Below the pieces are notes generated by a model. It worked only from the letters and a program-made list of their open reading frames with translations. It was not told where the DNA came from and ran no database searches. Source: Bacilli bacterium (lineage in GTDB: Bacteria; Bacillota_I; Bacilli_A; RF39; UBA660). Taken from it: a stretch of 17,606 nucleotides of DNA. Of this stretch, positions 7,746 through 13,626 are shown in pieces (position 1 is the first letter of the stretch; the number at the start of each line of letters is the position of its first letter). Location: positions 1 to 17,606 of the forward strand of contig SKIH01000020.1 in assembly GCA_007116525.1 (NCBI GenBank), written 5' to 3'. Both the position numbers and the translations under genes were made by a program.

Positions 7746-8849
7746 ATGAGTTTAAAAGCTGGAATAGTTGGTTTGCCGAATGTAGGTAAATCAACTTTAT
7801 TTAATGCAATAACAAATAAGAAAATATTAGCTGCAAACTTTCCGTTTGCTACGATTGAACCAAATGTTGGGGTCGTTAGTGTTCCTGATAACAGGTTGCA
7901 AAAATTAGAAGAAATGTATAAACCTGAAAAAGTTATACCAACAACGTTTGAGTTTACAGATATAGCAGGTTTAGTAAAGGGTGCTTCTGCGGGGGAAGGG
8001 CTCGGCAACAAGTTTTTATCGCATATTAGAGAAGTGGATGCGATTTGTGAGGTTGTTAGATGCTTTGAAGACGAAAATGTTACCCATGTATCTGGAAAAA
8101 TAGATCCAATATCGGATATCGAAGTCATTAACATAGAACTTATTTTATCTGATATTGAGCAAGTAGATAATAGAGTTGCAAAACTGGGCAAAAAAATTAA
8201 ACAAGGCAACGACAAGGATGCTATTAAAGAATACGAACTTCTACTTGAAATAAAAGAAAATTTGTTAGATGACAAACCTGTCAGAAATTTGAATTTCAAT
8301 GAGGAAGAAAAGAAAATAATAAAGCACTTTAATTTACTAACCTCAAAACCAATTATATATATGGCGAATATACACGAAGATGAGATTGTTGATTATACTG
8401 AAAACGAGAATGTAAAAAAAGTTATTGATTATGCACGAAATGAAGGAGCTGAAGTTATTGTTTTAAGCGCAAAAATAGAAGCTGAATTGAGTGAACTTGA
8501 TGAAGAATCTAAAAAACTTTTTTTAACTGATTTAGGGATAGAAGAAAGCGGATTAGATAAGTTGATAAAATCTACATACAAACTTTTAGGATTAGCAACG
8601 TATTTTACTGCAGGTCCAAAGGAAGTTAGAGCATGGACATTCATAAAAGGAATGAACGCTAAACAATGTGCGGGTATAATCCATACAGACTTTGAAAAAG
8701 GATTTATTAAAGCTGAAATAATAAGTTATCCTGATTTAGTTGAAAACGGTTCTGAAAAAGGAGCAAAAGAAGCAGGTAAATTAAGGCTTGAGGGCAAGGA
8801 TTATATCATGCAAGATGGCGATGTTTGTCATTTCAGGTTTAATGTTTAA
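7746..8849 (+). CDS. ychF: Redox-regulated ribosome-binding ATPase YchF (EngD/Ola1)
   Basis: An Obg-related P-loop protein that prefers ATP and associates with ribosomes; it is linked to translation control and stress. The 367-residue protein is full length. G1 is GLPNVGKST (9-17), G3 is DIAGLVKGASAGEGLGNKFL (72-91), and the nucleotide-base motif is NIHED (208-212), an NxxE form instead of the GTP-specific NKxD, in line with ATP preference. A coiled-coil insert (about 130-175) and a C-terminal TGS domain (about 282-365, ending MQDGDVCHFRF) complete the family architecture. GAGGTG lies upstream of the ATG. It is the last gene of the parA operon before the rpsF promoter; no clear terminator is seen between them. 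Confidence 0.97.
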   Translation: MSLKAGIVGLPNVGKSTLFNAITNKKILAANFPFATIEPNVGVVSVPDNRLQKLEEMYKPEKVIPTTFEFTDIAGLVKGASAGEGLGNKFLSHIREVDAICEVVRCFEDENVTHVSGKIDPISDIEVINIELILSDIEQVDNRVAKLGKKIKQGNDKDAIKEYELLLEIKENLLDDKPVRNLNFNEEEKKIIKHFNLLTSKPIIYMANIHEDEIVDYTENENVKKVIDYARNEGAEVIVLSAKIEAELSELDEESKKLFLTDLGIEESGLDKLIKSTYKLLGLATYFTAGPKEVRAWTFIKGMNAKQCAGIIHTDFEKGFIKAEIISYPDLVENGSEKGAKEAGKLRLEGKDYIMQDGDVCHFRFNV

Positions 8850-8855
8850 TTAGAC

Positions 8856-8884
8856 TTGTAAATATATAGGATGTTTGCTATAAT
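8856..8884 (+). promoter_or_regulatory. Promoter of the rpsF-ssb-rpsR operon
   Basis: TTGTAA (8856-8861, four of six matches to the -35 consensus) and an exact TATAAT (8879-8884) are separated by 17 bases, with a TG one base before the -10 (TGCTATAAT). It lies just after the ychF stop. Transcription would begin near 8891, giving a leader of about 65 bases. Confidence 0.75.
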
Positions 8885-8904
8885 TAGTCTCGAGTATTAA
8901 TTTA

Positions 8905-8950
8905 CTCCTTGCTTTCATAATGTGTGAAAGCCAATAGACCAGAAGGAGGT
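8905..8950 (+). promoter_or_regulatory. Structured leader of rpsF; candidate S6:S18 autoregulatory element
   Basis: CTCCTT (8905-8910) pairs perfectly with AAGGAG (8943-8948), which contains the Shine-Dalgarno of rpsF. Stacked directly on this is a 7-bp hairpin, GCTTTCA (8911-8917) with TGAAAGC (8925-8931), loop TAATGTG. That leaves an 11-base one-sided bulge, CAATAGACCAG, on the 3' side. A stem that hides the ribosome binding site plus an apical hairpin and a 3' bulge is the general architecture of the known S6:S18 ribosomal-protein leader upstream of rpsF. The usual CCG signature is not exact here (ACCAG), so the assignment to that RNA family is probable rather than certain. Confidence 0.6.
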
Positions 8951-8956
8951 GTAGAA

Positions 8957-9247
8957 ATGAATAAGTACGAAATCATGTACATTGTTAAAGCTACATTAAG
9001 TGAAGAGGAAATCAAGGCGGTTAAAGATCGTTTTGAAGGAATTTTAACGAATAATGAAGCAAAAGTAGTCGATTCAAGAGATTTAGGTCAAAAAGAATTA
9101 GCATACGAAATTAAAAAACAAAAAACAGGTTATTACTTTTTGGTGACTATCGAAGCTAAAGATGATAAAGCAATTAATGAATTTGATCGTTTGTCGTTGA
9201 TTAGTAAAGACGTTATTCGTCATTTGATAACTAAATTAGAAAACTAA
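8957..9247 (+). CDS. rpsF: 30S ribosomal protein S6
   Basis: A 96-residue protein of the platform of the 30S subunit that binds as a heterodimer with S18. It has the typical S6 ferredoxin-like pattern: MNKYEIMYIVKATLSEEE at the N-terminus, DLGQKELAYEIKKQKTGYYFL (about 42-62) and the final RLSLISKDVIRHLITKLE. An in-frame GTG at 8924 lies inside the leader hairpin and would add eleven residues not found in S6. The ATG at 8957, 7 bases after AGGAGG (8944-8949), is the start. The Shine-Dalgarno is base-paired in the leader, so translation is probably feedback-controlled. Confidence 0.98.
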   Translation: MNKYEIMYIVKATLSEEEIKAVKDRFEGILTNNEAKVVDSRDLGQKELAYEIKKQKTGYYFLVTIEAKDDKAINEFDRLSLISKDVIRHLITKLEN

Positions 9248-9263
9248 TGAAAGGGTGTATATA

Positions 9264-9722
9264 ATGAATAGAGTATCGTTAGTAGGAAGATTAACAGCGA
9301 AACCAGAGCTTAGATATACGGGTTCTAACTTGCCATATACAAGATTTTCTGTGGCAATAAGTAGGACTTATACTAATCAAGCAGGTCAAAGAGAAACAGA
9401 TTTTATAAATGTTACAGCATGGAGAAAACAAGCTGAAAATGTATGTAATTATTTAGATAAAGGCAGTTTAGTATCTGTCGATGGAAAATTACAAACAGGA
9501 AGTTATGATGATAAAGATGGAAATAAAAGATATACTATGGATGTTATTGCTGACAATGTTCAATTTTTAGAAAGTAAACAGCAAGCGAAAGAAAGAAAAA
9601 ATGATAATGTAACTCCGTATGATTACCAAAATAATCAATCGAATAATAATGTTGATGTGGATAATGACCCATTTGCAGAATTCGGAGAAACAGTTTCTAT
9701 CGATGATAACTTCTTAGATTAA
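9264..9722 (+). CDS. ssb: Single-stranded DNA-binding protein SSB
   Basis: Coats single-stranded DNA in replication, repair and recombination and recruits partners through its acidic C-terminal tip. The OB fold fills about residues 1-104 (MNRVSLVGRL at the start, YTRFSVAISRTY, DFINVTAWRKQAENV, GKLQTGSYDDKDG, then IADNVQFLES). A short Asn/Gln/Asp-rich linker follows. The end is SIDDNFLD instead of the common DDDLPF: the acidic residues and one Phe remain but the final Pro-Phe is missing. The start is ATG at 9264, with AAAGGG 8 bases upstream; an in-frame GTG at 9255 is part of the Shine-Dalgarno. Position between rpsF and rpsR is the standard Firmicute arrangement, where this is the housekeeping ssb copy. 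Confidence 0.97.
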   Translation: MNRVSLVGRLTAKPELRYTGSNLPYTRFSVAISRTYTNQAGQRETDFINVTAWRKQAENVCNYLDKGSLVSVDGKLQTGSYDDKDGNKRYTMDVIADNVQFLESKQQAKERKNDNVTPYDYQNNQSNNNVDVDNDPFAEFGETVSIDDNFLD

Positions 9723-9734
9723 TGAGGAGGAAAA

Positions 9735-9953
9735 ATGAGAGATAATTTTAGGAGAAACAGAAAAGTTTGCCAAATGTGTGCAGGTAAATCTGTTGATTAT
9801 AAAGATACTGAAATAATTAAAAAATATATTAGTAATGATAAAGGTAAAATTTTACCTAGAAGAGCAACAGGAGCATGTTCAAAACATCAAAGACATATTG
9901 CTAATGAAGTTAAAAAATCAAGATTTATGGCTTTAGTGCCATTTGTTAAGTAG
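9735..9953 (+). CDS. rpsR: 30S ribosomal protein S18, zinc-binding type
   Basis: A 72-residue protein of the 30S platform, partner of S6. The core is DYKDTEIIKKYIS (21-33), GKILPRRATGACSKHQRHI (37-55) and the basic C-terminal helix ending ALVPF. Cysteines at 12 and 15 (CQMC) with C48 and H51 form the four-ligand set of the C+ zinc-binding S18 version. AGGAGG lies just before the ATG, 12 bases after ssb. The stop codon is inside the left arm of the operon terminator. Confidence 0.97.
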   Translation: MRDNFRRNRKVCQMCAGKSVDYKDTEIIKKYISNDKGKILPRRATGACSKHQRHIANEVKKSRFMALVPFVK

Positions 9954-9977
9954 AAAACTGAGTTTTCTACTTTTTTT
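9948..9977 (+). terminator. Strong intrinsic terminator after rpsR
   Basis: AAGTAGAAAAC (9948-9958) and GTTTTCTACTT (9962-9972) form a perfect 11-bp hairpin with a TGA loop, running into a seven-T tract (9971-9977). It ends the ribosomal operon and insulates it from the accessory locus that follows. Confidence 0.9.
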
Positions 9978-10030
9978 GTGTCAATTTTTAGTAAAAATGT
10001 AGTTAATGCCTTTTTCTATTAAATATAGAA

Positions 10031-10039
10031 TGGTATAAT
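10031..10039 (+). promoter_or_regulatory. TG-extended -10 promoter of the surface-protein locus
   Basis: TGGTATAAT is a perfect TGn-TATAAT extended -10. The best -35 position (10011-10016, TTTTTC) matches poorly. Transcription would start near 10046, about 22 bases before the GTG start at 10068. An upstream in-frame ATG at 10038 lies inside the -10 box and so would not be in the transcript. No other convincing promoter is seen further down the locus, so this may drive the entire gene run. Confidence 0.7.
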
Positions 10040-10067
10040 GAATTATATAGTAAAGGTAGGTGATTAT

Positions 10068-11186
10068 GTGCAAAAAAGCTTAATTGATGGTTTGTTTCAA
10101 CGAAGAATTGATGACTTAGTAGGTTATGCGCATATAATCTTAATGTCTTTATATGATGCAAAATCAGATAACAAGGAAAAAATTAGGTGGTCGATATCTA
10201 CCTATTATGAAAATTTTATTTTTGACAACAACGATGATGAACTTTCTAAATATGAGGTTTTTTATAAAGATTATGCTGTTGATGGGATAATTGAGAAAAG
10301 GTTTATATATGTAATAATGGAAAGGCTAGTTGGCGATAAAAAAGTATCTAGTAAAGTTATAGAAGATTTAGTGATGCTTGCTAAAGTTTTGTCGGCATCG
10401 ATTGAAATTGAAAATAAGATGGTCAATATTAGTGGTAAAAACAAGAATTTTACAGAAACTATGAATTTATTAAAAGAAAAATATGGTATTTTTGACGGAA
10501 ATAAATGGAATGACGTTAGAAATATAAGAAAAAAATTAAGACAGAATATTAGTAAAAATAAAAAATATGCTAATAAAATACATAAAGAAATTTTAAAAGA
10601 CGAATTCAATTTAGATTTTTATCAGATGTATCCTCTTGATGAGGATGACGGTTTAATTATTAGAACAACTTTCAATTATAATAAAGAAGAGTTGTCTAAT
10701 TTTGATGACAGGTTAATTAAAATAGTTTATGACAAAAACAATTTTATTTTGGAGCATACATTGATACAAATCCAAAAAGTATTACTATATAATTATCAAT
10801 GGATGACGGTCAATGGACAAAACGCTCCTATAATCATCGAACTCGACAGTAAAATTTTCGATAAGAAAGCTAATATAAACAAGATTATAAAGATTTGCCA
10901 AGATGATAGGTTTACTAAAAATATAGTGTTTAAGATTAACCCTTTATTGCTTGATGACAAAATAGAATTTATTCAATTTTTGATAGAAGCAGGGTATAAA
11001 TTTGCGATTAATGACTTTAAGTTTGTTGATCAAAACACTGGGATTGTAGAAAACAATGTAAAGTATGTAATTTTAGCAGCAGAAGATTTAGAGACAAATT
11101 TAAAAGTGTCATCACTAAGACAAGATGTAGGAATGGTTTTCGTTGATATTGAAAAGGAAAACGTCCCTTTATTGATGTCTTTGTAA
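10068..11186 (+). CDS. Unknown protein, possible degenerate EAL-like domain; first gene of the surface locus
   Basis: A 372-residue protein without signal peptide or obvious membrane helix, so probably cytoplasmic. The N-terminal 130 residues look alpha-helical; 150-180 is very basic. From about 225 to 340 the order of elements recalls an EAL phosphodiesterase barrel: a long helix with W245, a PIIIELDSKIF strand (254-264), IVFKINPLLLDD (286-297), then EAGYKFAINDFKFV (307-320) in place of the EAL-family GxxxAxDDFGxG, and VKYVIL (331-336) in place of the xVKID strand. The EAL signature and catalytic acidic residues are not present, so if related it would be a non-catalytic receptor. GTG 10068 is chosen as start because AGGTAGGTG lies just upstream and the ATG at 10038 is inside the promoter. 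It is followed by the anchored protein gene after a 22-base gap. The family call is tentative. Confidence 0.45.
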   Translation: MQKSLIDGLFQRRIDDLVGYAHIILMSLYDAKSDNKEKIRWSISTYYENFIFDNNDDELSKYEVFYKDYAVDGIIEKRFIYVIMERLVGDKKVSSKVIEDLVMLAKVLSASIEIENKMVNISGKNKNFTETMNLLKEKYGIFDGNKWNDVRNIRKKLRQNISKNKKYANKIHKEILKDEFNLDFYQMYPLDEDDGLIIRTTFNYNKEELSNFDDRLIKIVYDKNNFILEHTLIQIQKVLLYNYQWMTVNGQNAPIIIELDSKIFDKKANINKIIKICQDDRFTKNIVFKINPLLLDDKIEFIQFLIEAGYKFAINDFKFVDQNTGIVENNVKYVILAAEDLETNLKVSSLRQDVGMVFVDIEKENVPLLMSL

Positions 11187-11208
11187 CTCTAGTTAGTAGG
11201 TGGTAAAG

Positions 11209-11898
11209 GTGAAAGATAAACTTCAAGTTAGGGTTACAGCAGAAAAAATACATAAAAGAAATGTAAAGATACGTCTAATTTTCATGTTAATTTCTATATT
11301 AATGTTGCTTATTACGACGATTTATGGTGTAATATATATAGTAAGCGGTGCAGGAAACTTCACAATTACACTTGATTCTAGCTTAATGTCTAGAACAAGA
11401 ATAGTAATGTCTCCTTATAGAGATTTTAGTGAAACTGGTATAACCTTACACGCTGATGCTCTGGATTATATGGATAATATATCTGGTGATTGGCTTCCTG
11501 ATGATATTCACCTTCAAGAAGGTGATCATAGTCAGGACGATTACATAGCATATTCATTCTTTTTAAAAAATGAAGGGGATGAAGCAGTTGATTATAATGC
11601 AGTTATAGCAATACAATCAGTGATTAAAAATGTAGACGAAGCAGTTAGGGTAAGAGTTTACCATAATAAAGAGTCTACGACATATGCAAAGCCTAGTCCT
11701 ATAACTGGACTTCCAGAACCAAATACTACTCCATTTGTTTCGAATACTCGAATAATGGATATGGATCGTGAAGAATTCGAACCAGGTGATGTAGATAAAT
11801 TCACTGTAGTGATTTGGCTAGAGGGCGATGACCCCGAATGTGTAGATGACATACTTGGAGGGGAAATGAAGATGCTTATGTATATAAGAAGAAAATAA
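11209..11898 (+). CDS. Membrane-anchored extracytoplasmic protein of the SipW/TasA-like locus
   Basis: A 229-residue protein. A basic N-terminus (1-22) is followed by one hydrophobic helix (about 23-46) and then an extracytoplasmic beta-rich domain beginning GNFTITLDSSL (49-59). DYIAYSFFLKNEGDEAVDYN (111-130) has the look of an Ig-like sandwich strand pair. The C-terminus has VVIWLEGDDPECVDD (200-214), which resembles VWFEGQD and VWIEGND in the two secreted proteins of this locus, so it is likely a relative. It lacks the AWF cleavage signature, so it probably stays attached to the membrane as an anchor or base. The GTG at 11209 follows AGGTGG (11198-11203); an in-frame GTG at 11200 overlaps that site. 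No known family is claimed. A TapA-like accessory role is inferred from position only. Confidence 0.65.
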   Translation: MKDKLQVRVTAEKIHKRNVKIRLIFMLISILMLLITTIYGVIYIVSGAGNFTITLDSSLMSRTRIVMSPYRDFSETGITLHADALDYMDNISGDWLPDDIHLQEGDHSQDDYIAYSFFLKNEGDEAVDYNAVIAIQSVIKNVDEAVRVRVYHNKESTTYAKPSPITGLPEPNTTPFVSNTRIMDMDREEFEPGDVDKFTVVIWLEGDDPECVDDILGGEMKMLMYIRRK

Positions 11899-11933
11899 AA
11901 ATTAAAAATGGTTTAAAGAAAAGAGGGAAAATT

Positions 11934-12896
11934 ATGAGAAATAAAAAACTATTTAGTGCATTTTTAATGTTATTAATTACGATGGTTTCATTGACTTCAG
12001 CATCATATGCATGGTTTAGTCAAAACGTTGCCGTACAATTAGAAGGGTTAGAGCTGAACGTTGAAGCAGCTGATGGTATTCAGGTATCAACAGATGCAGA
12101 AAACTGGAGAGCGTCATTAGATGTTCAAGATATAATCGATGGTTATACAGGTCATACAAACCAAGTACCATCTATATTATCACCAGTATCTACTATTGGA
12201 TCACAGTCTACAGGAAACTTTGAAATGTTTTCTGGGTCACTTAATGAAGAAGGGACAACAACTTTAACAACAACTGGTCCTGTAACGGAAGTTGCCGGAA
12301 CATTTGGAGAGTTCATTGCTTTTGACCTATTTGTTAGAACGACAACAACAGAGGCCATTTATTTAGATGATGTTTCTGATATTGGATATGTTTCTGGTGA
12401 TGGAACTTCTGAGAGTGTAGGTCTTGAATATTCTTCAAGAATAGCATTCTTCAATCAAGGGACTGACGGAACATATACTCCTGCAACAGCTAGGGCTTTA
12501 GCGGGTGGAACAAGTGCTACTCAAGTAATTTGGGAACCACATGCATTAAGCCATACTACAGCTGCATTAGGACAAGGAGCAAGTACTACAGAGAAAACAC
12601 CTTATTATGGTGTTAAAGCTGCAGGAACTGAATTGCCTTTATCTGATTTTGCTAGTCAAACTGAATACTTTGAATTAGTTGAAACTATCACACCTGATAC
12701 AGATACTGTTCCATTCGATACGACTAACCCTGACAATATAATTTTTACTGCAGAGCCAGGGATTACAAAGATTAGAGTTTATGTATGGTTTGAAGGTCAA
12801 GATATCGATAATGAAAACAGTGCTGCTCTAGGTCTTTCAAATGACGCAGATAGTTACTTATCATTAACAATTAAGTTCTTAAAACTTGAGGCATAG
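11934..12896 (+). CDS. Secreted protein with SipW-type signal peptide (TasA/camelysin-like), likely major subunit
   Basis: A 320-residue exported protein. The signal peptide has MRNKK, a hydrophobic core (about 6-22) and SASYAWFSQN (22-31); the A(Y/F/W)F signature right at the predicted cleavage site (after A26) is typical of proteins processed by SipW, such as TasA and CalY. The mature part is rich in Thr, Ser, Gly and Asp with few Lys, as expected for a surface beta protein. Recognisable units are DGIQVSTDAENW (47-58), FDLFVRTTTTEAIYLDD (130-146), VIWEPHAL (198-205) and KIRVYVWFEGQDIDN (279-293). The first, second and fourth recur in the 378-residue protein downstream, so they are paralogues. 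It lies one gene before the signal peptidase. A hairpin after its stop may raise its share of transcript. The fibre or matrix role is inference by analogy to tapA-sipW-tasA. Confidence 0.75.
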   Translation: MRNKKLFSAFLMLLITMVSLTSASYAWFSQNVAVQLEGLELNVEAADGIQVSTDAENWRASLDVQDIIDGYTGHTNQVPSILSPVSTIGSQSTGNFEMFSGSLNEEGTTTLTTTGPVTEVAGTFGEFIAFDLFVRTTTTEAIYLDDVSDIGYVSGDGTSESVGLEYSSRIAFFNQGTDGTYTPATARALAGGTSATQVIWEPHALSHTTAALGQGASTTEKTPYYGVKAAGTELPLSDFASQTEYFELVETITPDTDTVPFDTTNPDNIIFTAEPGITKIRVYVWFEGQDIDNENSAALGLSNDADSYLSLTIKFLKLEA

Positions 12897-12925
12897 TATA
12901 CAATTTTGTTAAATTAGGTTTTAAG

Positions 12926-12945
12926 GAGTAAGCTGAAGCTTACTC
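12926..12945 (+). terminator. Hairpin after the secreted-protein gene (attenuator or mRNA end)
   Basis: GAGTAAGC (12926-12933) and GCTTACTC (12938-12945) form a perfect 8-bp stem with a TGAA loop, 30 bases after the stop. Only a poor T-rich stretch follows (TCTTAT). It could be a leaky terminator or a 3' stability element that makes the upstream message more abundant than sipW. Confidence 0.55.
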
Positions 12946-12971
12946 TCTTATGCCGATTAAAGAGGTGAATT

Positions 12972-13562
12972 ATGGGAGGAAAAGTCAACAAAGAGAAAAA
13001 AGGAATTAGTGTTGCCTCATTAATGTTAAATACTTTCTTTGTCTTGTTAATAATTCTTGCGGGAATTATTACAATCGTGTCTTTAAGTACACAAGATGAA
13101 GGTGTGGCTAATGTTGCCGGGTTTATTCCTTATAGTATTCAATCTGAATCTATGGAAGATACCATTATGAAAGGTGATTTAATTTTTACTCGTGTTTATG
13201 ATGGTGAAACTTTGCTAGATCAAGACGAAATAATCTCGTTCTTTGCAATGGAACAAAACCAAAGGATTATTAAGACTCACAGAATATTAGAAGTTAACGA
13301 TGACGGACTTATGGTGTCGTATACGACCCAAGGGGATAATAATATAATTGAAGATGCTGAGGAAGTTCCGCCTGGAGATGTGATTTCTGTTTATAACGGG
13401 GTTAGAATTCCTAAGGTTGGTTATGCTCTGGATTTCTTTAGTTCCAAGTATGGCTTCTTGTTTGGTATAATTTTACCAATGTTTATTTTCTTTATTTACC
13501 AACTATACGTCTTTATTGAACTAATAGTTGAAATGAAATATGAAAAGAAAAAACAAGCATAA
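12972..13562 (+). CDS. Signal peptidase I, SipW/Sec11 (ER) type
   Basis: A 196-residue membrane protease that cleaves signal peptides outside the cytoplasm. A transmembrane helix (about 15-38) is followed by the catalytic Ser box IQSESMEDTIMKGDLIF (56-72, S60 nucleophile). IIKTHRILEV (99-108) contains H103 where classical SipS-type enzymes have the Lys base. The acidic motif TTQGDNNIIED (118-128) supplies the Asp. A second hydrophobic helix (about 162-186) precedes a basic tail. Ser-His-Asp with a C-terminal anchor is the SipW/Sec11 arrangement. The start is ATG with GAGGTG upstream. It lies between genes for AWF-type secreted proteins, which are the expected substrates. In Bacillus, sipW lies next to tasA and is needed for biofilm fibres. 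Family assignment is firm; the one-to-one name sipW is not claimed. Confidence 0.92.
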   Translation: MGGKVNKEKKGISVASLMLNTFFVLLIILAGIITIVSLSTQDEGVANVAGFIPYSIQSESMEDTIMKGDLIFTRVYDGETLLDQDEIISFFAMEQNQRIIKTHRILEVNDDGLMVSYTTQGDNNIIEDAEEVPPGDVISVYNGVRIPKVGYALDFFSSKYGFLFGIILPMFIFFIYQLYVFIELIVEMKYEKKKQA

Positions 13563-13573
13563 TTCAAGTAAGA

Positions 13574-13593
13574 GCATATATTAATTTATATGT
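13574..13593 (+). terminator. Weak AT-rich hairpin between the signal peptidase and the AAA+ gene
   Basis: GCATATA (13574-13580) can pair with TATATGT (13587-13593, one G-T pair) around a TTAATT loop, followed by the T-rich CTTTTATTGTTTT. This resembles a weak, leaky terminator. It could lower expression of the downstream ATPase genes relative to the peptidase. In this base composition a chance match is possible. Confidence 0.3.
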
Positions 13594-13626
13594 CTTTTAT
13601 TGTTTTATGGACAAGGGGTGAACATA

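Noticed and set aside
7574..8299. Long open frame on the minus strand opposite the AbgT and ychF genes
   Set aside because: It overlaps two confidently identified genes, has no family resemblance and a Ser/Thr/Pro-rich composition typical of the complement of AT-rich coding sequence.
9656..9664. Perfect DnaA box (TGTGGATAA, reverse of TTATCCACA) inside ssb
   Set aside because: It is a single copy within coding sequence, with no cluster of boxes or AT-rich unwinding region beside it; one such 9-mer in 17 kb is compatible with chance.
11899..11933. Possible promoter (TGGTTTAAA) before the major secreted-protein gene
   Set aside because: The -10 match is weak and no -35 is present; the gap is too short to support an independent promoter with confidence.
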